This document shows, one piece after another, positions 32,026 to 41,208 of a stretch of 64,000 nt of DNA (position 1 is its first letter; the number at the start of each line of letters is the position of its first letter). Under the pieces are notes generated by a model. The model ran no database searches and was not told the DNA's origin. It was given only the letters and a program-made list of their open reading frames with translations. Location of the stretch: the NCBI GenBank assembly GCA_028571685.1, contig CM053146.1, forward strand, positions 23,967,431 through 24,031,430, given 5' to 3'. Position numbers and translations under genes: made by a program. This stretch comes from Heterohyrax brucei (lineage: Eukaryota; Chordata; Mammalia; Hyracoidea; Procaviidae).

Positions 32026-33185
32026 CAAATTATCGAACAGACACAAGACATCAGACACTGAGCACCAGACGCTCAGGGAGGGCCATGGAACAGTCGTTTG
32101 TAGCTGCCCCAAACTTTACCCACTAATTGTTCCTTTTTGTGTAAAACTGCCTTCTCGTCAGAGATCCCTCAAAAGAGCATTTTTACATTCCACTATCATT
32201 AGGATGCAAACATGTGATCTAACGGTACCGATCAGATGTTCTCTCTTCAACAGGCCTTGAACTGGAACAAGATTCTAGACGGCTGGTACCGAATGTGGCA
32301 AAGGCAGTGTGGATCCAGAGGGGACAGCTAAAGTGATAACTTCCTGGCAATGGCAGATTGGTGGCCCCTTTGGCAGGCCAGCTCCGTACTGAGACACTGC
32401 GAGTCCCTCTGGCCCTCCCAGGTGCATGGTCTCAACTGCTAAGTATATTGCTTTCTGCTTAAGCAGGCCAGAGTGGATTGTGTTACCTGCACTTTAGAGC
32501 CTTGACTGAGAAGCATGATGAAAGCATTAGGTCTGTTGGCATATGGAAATATAGATCTAGAAAAGAGACTCAGTTTACCTCATTTTCTGTACAGTCATCA
32601 TTCACTCATTAGATTTTCATATCTTTTCTCCTGACGTGAGTCTTACAACCAAGCAAAGTTTCAGGCATAGTCCTCCTGAGGAAGGAAAACAGTGCACGTT
32701 ATTTTTTCTGTCTATCGTAAATACCTGAGTGACTTGATGGCTCAATTGAAAGCACTGAGGTGTAGGGACAATGTCCTCTTTCAATTTCTGTGTGTACATA
32801 TGCTGTGTGTTTATTTATAATATGTGGATGCATGTACAGAATGAAGCTTGTTTCAGTAAAAACTTAAACTGACCTCAAATATACTTTGTGGGCACACGGC
32901 CTGGAAGGGAAAAAAGATAAACTCCTTTCAGAATTATAAAATTTTAGAACTGTAAGGAACTTTAGAAACTATCAAATACAAACTCCTCATTTTATGGCTG
33001 GGGACAGTTATGCTGGAACAGCAAAGAGACCAGCTCCAGATTCGGTACTAGCTTGGTACAAACTAATGACTTGTTTCTAAACTCATTTCAGTGCCCTTTT
33101 TTGTTTGTTTGCTTTTGTTTTTCTGTTTTGTTTTCTTGGAGTTCAGGATTTCATTTATAGGCTAAGGGAGACGAATAAGATACTA

Positions 33186-33219
<34 letters not shown>

Positions 33220-33409
33220 CACTGGTCAAGGCATTAGGCTTTAAAGATGTCTGTAGCAGTGACTTGAAGACCTAGCCATAGCAGTTTCTGTCCTTGATGG
33301 TGGCCATGGTGTCCAGCAGCCATGCTTCCTGACTTTGGCCCCAGAAGCTCTTAGCTCTCGATCCTTCCTCAGAGTTCATCTAGATCTACTTTAACACTAC
33401 TGGATACCC
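32026..33409. other. Unique sequence with a T29 tract
   Basis: A homopolymer of 29 T at 33189-33217 is probably the A-tail of a lost minus-strand retroposed element. An old MIR-like segment may lie at 32935-33080. No gene visible. Confidence 0.5.
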
Positions 33410-33490
33410 TGAAGGGCTCTCGTGTTGCAGTGGTTAAGAACTCAGCTGCTGACCAAAAAGTGCCCCCTTGAAACCGCATAGGTGTTTATT
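33410..33490 (+). repeat. AfroSINE fragment
   Basis: AAGGGCTCTCGTGTTGCAGT, GGTTAAGAACTCAGCTGCTG and CTTGAAACCGCATAGG. The middle and tail are absent. Confidence 0.75.
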
Positions 33491-33494
33491 GTAT

Positions 33495-33705
33495 ACCCAA
33501 AACCAAACCCATTGCTATTGATTCCAACTCACAGTGACCACAGAGACAGAGCAGAATTGCCTCATTCAGTTTCCAAGGCTGTGATCTCAATCTTTACAAA
33601 ATCAGGCCACCACATCTTTCTCCCATAGATCAGCAGCAGGTTCAAACTGCTGGCTTTTCAGTTAGCAGCAAAGTGCTTAACCACTATGTCGCCAAGTCTC
33701 CTATA
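33495..33705 (-). repeat. AfroSINE long variant, near full length
   Basis: AAAACCAAACCCATTGCTAT, TTTCCAAGGCTGTGATCTCA, CCACCACATCTTTCTCCC, GTTAGCAGCAAAGTGCTTAA and CCACTATGTCGCCAAGTC. Confidence 0.92.
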
Positions 33706-33785
33706 TATATTATTATGTATGCCGATATATATTATATAGTATTTCATATATATTGTGTATATGTGCATGTGGGGGGTGTGCATGT
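33706..33785. repeat. AT-rich and TG-rich simple sequence
   Basis: (TA)n-like sequence followed by TGTG and a G-run (GTGGGGGGTGTGCATGTGCA). Confidence 0.8.
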
Positions 33786-33789
33786 GCAC

Positions 33790-33955
33790 ACTGTTGTCAG
33801 ATGCCACCGAGTGGGCTCCAACTCATAGTGACTGTATGTATAACAGAAAAAAACATTATCTGATCCTACACCATTTGCTTAATCATTGCTATGTTCTAAT
33901 CCATTGTTGCAGCCACTGGGTCAATCCATTTCATCTTTCTGTTTTTAACTGACTC
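33790..33955 (-). repeat. RTE 3' end fragment
   Basis: GTTGTCAGATGCCACCGAGT, ACTCATAGTGACTGTATGTA, CATTGTTGCAGCCACTGGGT and TCAATCCATTTCATC. Homologous to 16090-16250 and 36610-36770. Confidence 0.8.
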
Positions 33956-35155
33956 CAAAAAGAGTAATTTCTGAAATTGTTATCTGTAAACTAGAGAAGG
34001 AGGTCTCTTCCTCTGATGGCTCTCATCCCACCTTGAGTTTTGGTTTCTTGTAGTATGTGGGCTTGAGACCGTGACAGCTTTGTCTTCTCTAATACCTTAA
34101 GTCTTGCTGCCCTGAAAGCTTTGATTCCTTGGGAATGGCCCTTCTCCCTTGGGTTCCCCAATCACCCAATATGTTGGAGGAGGGTCAGTATCCTCATCCA
34201 GGCTTCTATACTTGCAGCCAACCCAGCTTTTCTTGTTTCCCAGATCTCTGATAAGTGATGCTTACATATTCCAGAACTGACATTTCAGTAGGCTTCTAAA
34301 CAGCTTCCAGAGCCAGTGGACTGCAAAATTATCATTTGGTCAGTGAACTGTCCGATTTGCCGGAATCCTCTCCTTTATGTATACCCCATCTCTACCTCCC
34401 TATCTTTTCTCCACCTCGCTAGACTTTACTACATTCATTACCAGACTGACAAAGGAGTCTTTCTGAATGAGTATGCAGAGTTCTCATTCTGTCTGTTTCT
34501 CACACACACACATGCACATACTCCTTTCCATGCAAACCCACACCACTGAAGAAGAGCATGGATCCCATTTAATTTACTGGAAGATGAATGACTGCCTTTC
34601 AGTTGTCTTATCACTATTTCTTTTTCCAGGCCCAAGGGAAAAGGAGCAGCGGTACATTGCATGGTTGGTCTTGACTTTTTAGCTAAGAAAGGTAAGAAGC
34701 TTTTTAACTACAGTCAAGTTCTTGTGGGCTTCAGGGGTACGTAACTCACTGGGTAAGAATCTGTCTTGGGATCTTCAGAAGGCGCTTCAAGGGATAAAAA
34801 GAATGAGCAGGTGGGAAACACTTGGCACACCCAGAAGATGAACATTTGCTCCTGCGGTTTTGCTGCAGACCCATCACAAGAAGTCTCCAGACCTCAGTCT
34901 GATATGTTCAGAGAGGACACATAGCACAAGGAAGAACACACAGCACAACCTATCCTCATCCTGGAGAAATATCTGAGACACAGAACACACATTCGTGGCC
35001 TGCAAGCGCCTTTAACGCTGATGCCTGCACCAAACAGCCTGCCTTTGTGGTGCACTATCCACGCTGCAAAGGTAACGTGCTAGGTGCTTTGCGCAGGTCA
35101 TTTCTAAGCTTCACAACATTCTAAAGTAAGCGTTCCTGCCTTTGTGTCATAGCAC
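33956..35155. other. Unique sequence, no supported gene
   Basis: A short CA tract lies at 34501-34512. Open frames under 80 codons without domains. Confidence 0.4.
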
Positions 35156-35365
35156 TGAGGTCCCTGGCTGGTGCAAAGAGTTAACATGCTCGGCAGCTAA
35201 CCCAAAGGTTTCAGATTTGAGTTCACTCAGAGATGCCTCAGGAGAAAACCCTAGCAATCTACTTTTGAAAAGTAGTTGTTGAAAACACTGTGGGGTACAT
35301 ATATACTCCAGCATACCTGAAGTTGCCGTGAGTTGAACATAACTTGACAGCAACTGGTTTATCAT
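35156..35365 (+). repeat. AfroSINE, long subtype, near full length
   Basis: GGTCCCTGGCTGGTGCAAAG, TTGAGTTCACTCAGAGATGC, AGCAATCTACTTTTGAAAAG, GTTGCCGTGAGTTGAACATA and TTGACAGCAACTGGTTT. Confidence 0.92.
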
Positions 35366-35424
35366 ACTACTGGTGAAATAATTGAGCTTCAAAGAAGTTA
35401 AAAAAGAAGTACCTAGTGTCTTGA

Positions 35425-35580
35425 AAATCCACTGGTGTCAAGTCGATTCAGCTTCACAGCAGCCCTACAGGACACAGTGTAATTTTCCCACAGAGTGTCC
35501 AAGGAGCAGCTGGTAGATTCAAACTTCCCACCTTTTGGACAGCAGCTGAGTTCTTAACCGCTGCACCGCCAGGGCTACAG
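35425..35580 (-). repeat. AfroSINE, near full length
   Basis: GGTGTCAAGTCGATTCAGCT, GTGTCCAAGGAGCAGCTGG, GCTGAGTTCTTAACCGCTGC and ACCGCCAGGGCT. It forms an inverted pair with the plus-strand copy 60 bp away, but the two subtypes are only partly similar. Confidence 0.92.
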
Positions 35581-35954
35581 AGTCTTGAATATAGAATAAA
35601 GAGTGTGGAAGGCAGATCAGAGACAGAAGCCCTGACATCTTATACTTTGTCCTATGCTGTCTTCAACAGAAAGTTTATAGAAGGCTGCCTTGCAAATCAG
35701 TCCAGACAAATAAGCTGGTGTGCTGTTGAGGGATAAATGGCCAGCTACCTCTGGATTTTACTGTGAATGAGGCCCTGGCTGCTAGGAGCATGAATGAATT
35801 ATGAGAGCAAAGAGCACAGTACTATGACCATAGTACAGTGTACATGCTGTCTTGACCACACACAGCCTACCCTGGGAGGTCGCTGGGGAGATCAGGGAAT
35901 GGTAGATATTGCTATACTGAAAAATAAATAAAAAACAGACACCCTTCTCACATT
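35581..35954. other. No recognised element
   Basis: No gene or repeat identified. Confidence 0.35.
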
Positions 35955-36240
35955 GTAAATGTCATATCATGTTGGCACCTAATCAACACTTTGAAGCATT
36001 AGCATTGTTTTAATCATTTTCCTATTGGAGAACAAATGTTGCATGTATAATTACACTGCTGCATTGTACTGTACAAATAACCATGTAATGACATCGTTGG
36101 AATTTCTTGGTTCTTCATGGTAATGCCAAGTATAATTACCATGTAATCTGCCGAGAGCAAACAAGGTTGTAATTATTCCATAATCCAATCTAATTATGGG
36201 GCAACTGGATTGTTATTTGTGTTGAGGAGGAAAATACACA
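35955..36240. promoter_or_regulatory. Candidate conserved noncoding element (homeodomain-motif-rich)
   Basis: Repeat-free and AT-rich. The 10-mer ACCATGTAAT occurs twice (36080-36089 and 36138-36147). An 8-bp inverted repeat ATGGTAAT/ATTACCAT (36117-36124 and 36135-36142) surrounds GCCAAGTATA. A cluster of TAAT cores follows (GTAATTATTCC near 36170-36179, TAATCC at 36181-36186, TAATTA at 36191-36196). This arrangement is typical of deeply conserved developmental enhancers, but conservation is inferred. Confidence 0.4.
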
Positions 36241-36599
36241 TGCAAGGAGAATAAAAAAGAAATATATTCTCCCCAACTGTGGGGGTGATGACTCAAGGGG
36301 TTTGGAGTTAGTGGTCAGCAATGCTAACCTTGGCTTAGTTGAGGAAGAATATTGAATGATCTGGACTTGGGGCCCAGCATCCTCAGTGCTGATTCCGTAT
36401 TTATCAGGTGAAGGATAAGGGCAAGAGCAAATCAGAGGAGGGAGCAAAGGAAGCAAACGAGGGTGCACGAAGGCAGGCACTTGAGCAGTAGAATTCTTAG
36501 GATTCAGACAGGCCAGCCTTCCTGATAGCATCTCAGGCTGTCCCGTACCTCTGACACACGTCTAGGAGAGAAAGACACAATCACCATGAGTATGTGCCT
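36241..36599. other. No recognised element
   Basis: A 113-codon minus-strand frame (36190-36531) is Ser/Pro-rich and has no recognised domain. Considered chance. Confidence 0.35.
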
Positions 36600-37180
36600 A
36601 TTTGATTAGCTTCAGTCGTTGCTCTGTTTAGAAACTGTCGAGTCAGTTTCAGCCCATAGCTGACTGTACAGCAGAATGCAGTGCTGCACAGTGCTGAGTC
36701 ATCCTCACAGTGGTTGCTACATTTAAGCCCATTGTTGCAATCATTGCGTCAGTCCATCTGGTTGAGGGTCTTCCTCTTTTTCACTGACCCTCTGCTTTAC
36801 TAAGCATGATGCCTTCCTCCAGAGACTTATGCCTCCCGATAATACGTTCAAAGTATGTGAGACTAAGTGTCGCCATCCTCCCTTCTGATGAGCACTCTAG
36901 CTGTTCTTCTGCCGAGACAGATTTGGTCATTCTTCCGGCATTCCACGGTATATTCAATATGCTGCTTCACCAATGGCAGAATTCAAACACATTATTATTT
37001 TTCTTCTTGCCTATTCATTCTCTATTTTTCACACGCATATGAGATGATTGAAAACAATGTGGCTTGGGTCAGGCACACCTTGGTCTTTGTTTTTTAACAC
37101 TTTAAAGAGCTCAATTTACCACCCATGAATTGCTGCTCCTTCCACTCTGCGTCTTTCACAGTTGATGCACGGCTTGGCCT
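36600..37180 (-). repeat. RTE-clade LINE fragment (C-terminal coding part and 3' end)
   Basis: Antisense blocks collinear with 16080-16640: CAGTCGTTGCTCTGTTTAGA, CTAAGCATGATGCCTTCCTC, CGTTCAAAGTATGTGAGACT, TTCTGCCGAGACAGATTTGG, GGTATATTCAATATGCTGCT, CGCATATGAGATGATTGAAA and GGCTTGGGTCAGGCACACCT. Coding potential on the minus strand is destroyed. Confidence 0.88.
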
Positions 37181-37331
37181 GAAGAAACAAGCAAAAGAGA
37201 CAGGGAAAAACAGAATGGTCAAAAAAGAGGACTAGGCATGGGCTGTGTGCTGTGTGTGTTGTGTTGTTGGCAAGAGAACTTAATTTATGCTTTTACTTGG
37301 CGAACAGTTATTGCGCATCAAGTTTAGGTCT

Positions 37332-37540
37332 GCTCGAGTCCCTGGGTGGTGTAAATAGTTAATGTACTAGGCACTAATCAAAAGGTTGAAGGTCAGAGTC
37401 CACTCACAGGTGCCTCTGAAGAAAAGTATGGCAATTTACATCTGACAAGTCAACCACTGAAAATTTTGTGGAGTACAGTTTTACTCTAACAGCAAGGATT
37501 GCTGTTAGTTGGAATCTATTCAACAGCAACTATTTTTGCT
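37332..37540 (+). repeat. AfroSINE, long subtype, near full length
   Basis: GAGTCCCTGGGTGGTGTAAA, CAGAGTCCACTCACAGGTGC, AACCACTGAAAATTTTGTGG and GGAATCTATTCAACAGCAAC. Confidence 0.93.
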
Positions 37541-37574
37541 TTGTTTTTAACGTGTCTGGAATGTGATAGGTGCT

Positions 37575-37715
37575 CGGTTTTTGTTTTTTTTTAACTGAAC
37601 ACTTACTACATGCTTTGCATGCATCATCTCATTTAAGTCTCCTATAATCTTATTACGCTGCTACTATTACTATTTTCACCTGATGTATGAGAAACCTGAG
37701 GCTGAGACTCAGGCC
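37575..37715 (-). repeat. MIR relic
   Basis: GAACACTTACTACATGCTTT, ATCATCTCATTTAAGTCTCC and TGAGAAACCTGAGGCTGAGA. Confidence 0.7.
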
Positions 37716-38209
37716 TCAGCTGACTCTTAGGGTCGGTCTGGGTTCTGAGCTCTAGCAGTCGGGCTGCAGGTATGGCTCCGACGGTGGCCCTTGGCCCAGA
37801 GTCAAGGACAGGCTGCTATCCCAGGAGGCAGTTTCCAGAAGTGAACATCTCTAGGAAGGGAGTCAGAATTGCACCATGGAGAGTTTTAAGTGGGGAGGGG
37901 AAACTAGCACAGCTTCAGTATGAGGAAGTTCACCCTATGCTTCCCCCCCACAATCCAGAACTGCTTGCTGGGTCACACCTGTACCTGGGGCCTTAAAGAA
38001 CTGCATAGCTCCTGCCAGACCCCTTTGGAGATGGAGTTCACTGTTAACTTTTCCCTCCACAGTTGAGGTGCCTAACCATGGTTTCCTTCTTACGTCACCT
38101 ATGATGAGGAAGATCCACCCACCCACCATGTTTCCTTCCCCACTCCAAGGCCTATCTGTGAGCCGTGTGGCCCCGCGACCTCAAAAATGTGCTTCCTCCT
38201 CAAGGTACT
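37716..38209. other. Unique sequence, locally GC-richer
   Basis: A C8 run lies near 37943-37950. No supported gene; a 74-codon frame at 37772-37996 has no domain. Confidence 0.35.
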
Positions 38210-38480
38210 GAAAGCTTTCAGAGGAAGTTACAGCTATACAGTCTTAAAACAGATTGTAAATTCTTTATTTGGAGACTAATCTTGTCAGGCTGGTGAACCC
38301 TGGTGTTGACTGCTTTTCTAACCTGACATCAGTTAATCCCCACTGCTCAGAAGTTAATCCGTTTGAGAACAAGATGAAAAGCGGTTTTGTGAGGCAATAT
38401 TTAAAAGTCTACAAACAATAACACGCCTTTGCCTCTGCTTCTGCAATTTCTATTTCTGGACAGGGTTCAAAAGCCTGTTT
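38210..38480. promoter_or_regulatory. Candidate regulatory block with paired TAATCC sites
   Basis: Repeat-free, with two AGTTAATCC copies at 38331-38339 and 38352-38360 (21 bp start to start, about two helical turns). TAATCC is the core bound by K50 homeodomains of the OTX/PITX/GSC type. Other TAAT- and AACAAT-like cores (ACAAACAATAACACG near 38411) follow. Function is inferred from motifs only. Confidence 0.3.
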
Positions 38481-38799
38481 GTGTGAATGGATGTGAAGAA
38501 CTTTTTTATGGCTGGTCTTGCGAGATGATACTTTTGATGAATAATGTAGAAGTGTTTATACTCCAAGGCAGAAGGCACATGGCGTAAGCATGTGTGTTTA
38601 TCAAATATGGCACAGGCGAAGGGCAGACTGCAGCTAACATGAGAAATTCAAAGGCTACAGAATCACGGGAAGAGAATCTCTCATTGTGAAATGTCAGGGG
38701 AAAGGAGCAGAAAGAGACCTTTATGGACATCCTCAGGAGAAAACTGATATTTATTTTCAGCCATTACATTCTGGGTCCTTGACTCGCCATGAACTGCAC
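38481..38799. other. No recognised element
   Basis: Unique sequence without gene features. Confidence 0.35.
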
Positions 38800-39010
38800 T
38801 GTGGGATTTGATGAGAAGTATAACCCTCACACTGTTCAAACACACAACACTCCACTGTGGTGCTAATAGACTTATTTTCCAAAAAAGAAACCCTATGATC
38901 AGAGTTGTTAAGTAACTTAATGACAGTCACAAGGTGGCTAAGCAGTGGAGACTAAAATTCAAATCCAGATGTGATTCCAAACTCCAAGCGTCTTCACTGC
39001 CCTCTTGAAG
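38800..39010 (-). repeat. MIR relic
   Basis: GTTAAGTAACTTAATGACAG, TCACAAGGTGGCTAAGCAGT and TTCAAATCCAGATGTGATTC form the antisense MIR core. Confidence 0.7.
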
Positions 39011-39500
39011 CCAAATTCTTGCTTATAAGAGACCTATGCTGTACCTTCTATGCTTAGACTTGCTGCCTTTTTTGTTGTATCCAAGATGCCTGCGTTTCTT
39101 GAACTGTCAGAGTTTAGTTCAGAACCTGTCACTTCCAGGAAGACTTCCCAGACTAGGTAAAACAAAGGAATGAACCCTTAGAACTACAAGATTAAAGCTC
39201 ACACAGATCTTACAGGCCGTCATGTTAATTCCCTTTCAACATGGCTTTGAGAAACATCGGAGGTTCTGAGTGTGCTTGGAAGCCAGTTGGGAGGTGGCTG
39301 TGAATGCATGAAAAGATGCCCAGTAGTTAGAGATTCAGGCACCAATTCCCAATGCTTCAGCATTTTATATGCTATTACCTGTTTACATTTTGCATGTTAG
39401 GTTTTTTTCATAAAAGTTCATTCGAAAAATGTTTCTATAGCTAAGCTAATAATGATAATGAATATACATTAAAGTTTGAAATATGTCTGCATTGTGCAGT
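39011..39500. other. No recognised element
   Basis: Unique sequence, with no gene visible. Confidence 0.35.
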
Positions 39501-39504
39501 GTTC

Positions 39505-39640
39505 TCTTTATAAACAGGAAAACAAATGCAGAGAGGGTGTTTTGCTCAGAGTCACAGAACTAATTAATAGCAGAACTAAAACAAGTATCTTGATCTCTGA
39601 GTTCCATTCCAATATCCTTGTTAATCATTTCTTTTTCTCC
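39505..39640 (-). repeat. MIR relic
   Basis: AAACAGGAAAACAAATGCAG, GAGTCACAGAACTAATTAAT and CTCTGAGTTCCATTCCAATA, in antisense MIR order. Confidence 0.55.
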
Positions 39641-39701
39641 CTAACACTCAGACCCAAGGAAATTCTAATGTAAACACTTCACAATATAAAGAGATATACA
39701 T

Positions 39702-40183
39702 ATGCATGTGTATATATGCTTATGACACAGGTTCAGTTTCCCGCAACCGCAATAATCGAGTATGGCAATAAAGTGAGTCCCATGAATGTTTTTGTATATA
39801 AGCGATGTTTACAGTATATTGTAATCTATTAACTGCAATCACAGTACGTCTAAAAAAAATGTACGTATGTTAATTAAAAACTGCTTTATTGCTAACCATC
39901 ATCTGAGCCTTCAAAAAGTTGTAATCTTTCTGTTGGTAGACAGTCTTGCCTCGATGCTTAAGCTACTGACTGGTCAGCGCGGTGATTGCTGAATGTTGGG
40001 GTGGCTGTCACAATAAGACAGCAGTGAAGTTTGTTGCTTTGATTGACTCTTCCTTTCGTGAAAACCTTTTCTTTGTCATACAGTGCTGATTGATAGCATT
40101 TTACTTACAGTGCAACTTGTTTCAAAATTGGAGTCAATCCTCAAACTGCCACTGCTTTATCTACTAAGTTTATGTACTATTCT
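39702..40183 (-). mobile_element. Tigger1-like DNA transposon, 3' part (split by L1)
   Basis: The plus strand shows the complement of the Tigger1 3' end: a degraded terminal inverted repeat with CACAGGTTCAGTTTCC, the ACCGCAATAATCGAG and GGCAATAAAGTGAGTC pieces, then GCTTTATTGCTAACCATC and CCTCGATGC. The last coding part of the pogo-type transposase ends at a stop at about 39892-39894. It continues as the 5' part at 47325-49185, and the break falls between Tigger positions that are contiguous in the family. The terminal repeat edge is approximate. Confidence 0.9.
40170..40183 (+). repeat. Left target-site duplication of the full-length L1
   Basis: TTATGTACTATTCT, to be compared with TTATTGATTGTTCT at 47325-47338 (10 of 14 identical). 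Both align to the same Tigger1 position, so they are the decayed duplication made by L1 integration. Confidence 0.75.
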
Positions 40184-41208
40184 TTTTTTAAATTAATTGA
40201 TTGACTTTTTTTATTATGAGGGAGACTATACAATCCCTATAAATTTGCATATCCACCAATGAGCGGCTCCCACTGCTCTCCCTGCCTGGTGATAGCACAC
40301 TCCTCCTCTCTGTTCTATACATGTCATATCCTCCTAACAATCTCCTATCCCCTCCTCTCCACCCTCTCTGTTGCATCCAGCAACAGGTCACCTGGACAAC
40401 ATCCTAGAGACGGATAGAACCATAAAGTATACTCATGATATGGTTGCTCTGTGTCACCAAGTCCAATCCATTTCTGTTTGAAGAGTTGACCTCCATTATG
40501 ATTTATGGACAGGGGCAGCATCAGGGTCAGGGACCATGCTCCAAGGGGAACCCTGAGGACCCTGGACCATCAATTGCATTCTTTTAGTGCAGATCTCAGG
40601 GTACACTCCTTTTCATTATCGTGTTGCCTGTAAGACTCAACTGTGAGCCCCATCATGGCTATCACTGGAGGTGACTGGGCACCATCCAGTTCTTCTGGTC
40701 ACATGTCAATGTAGACAACCACTCACAAGAGTCTCTCTCTCTGTCTTCTGGGTTCTCTTTGCCCCATGTCGTTTTGGTCCTTGGAGATCATCTGTTCCTG
40801 CTGAATTGGGACAATTTTGTGTCCTCAGATGGCAGCTTGGCAGCTTTTAAGACCCCAGACGCCACTCATCAATTTGGGGTGCAGAAGACTCAGCAAAATG
40901 CTAGTTGTGCCAATTGGCCTCTATTTCCCCTGAGAGGATGGTCTGTGGCCCCCGCACCCCAGCTACCCTGTTCTTGCAATATTGGGTTAAGGTGGGAGGA
41001 GTAATCATGTTATGTTGAAGTCCAGTTAAAAGTGGTCTTCTTTCAAATGTGTGCTGTCACTGGGTTTCACCCAACCAAATGTCTATCAACTGCCTAATCT
41101 ATACCCCATCCTCCCCCTCTTTCCCTCCCTCTCTCCCTACCCTTGCAGCCATCAAAGAGTCTTTTCTTCTATGCATGAGTTTGTTTTTAAGTTCTTATCG
41201 TAGGGGTC
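40184..41208 (-). other. L1 3' UTR
   Basis: About 1 kb downstream of ORF2, ending in a short A tail. The terminal 700 bp match 12565-13260 on the opposite strand. The plus strand has a pyrimidine-rich patch at 41109-41148 (CCATCCTCCCCCTCTTTCCC and following), equivalent to the G-rich polypurine tract typical of L1 3' UTRs. Confidence 0.9.

Noticed and set aside
35156-35580. Large hairpin formed by two SINEs
   Set aside because: The plus and minus copies are of different subtypes, so they pair only in part. Inverted SINE pairs are expected at this density.
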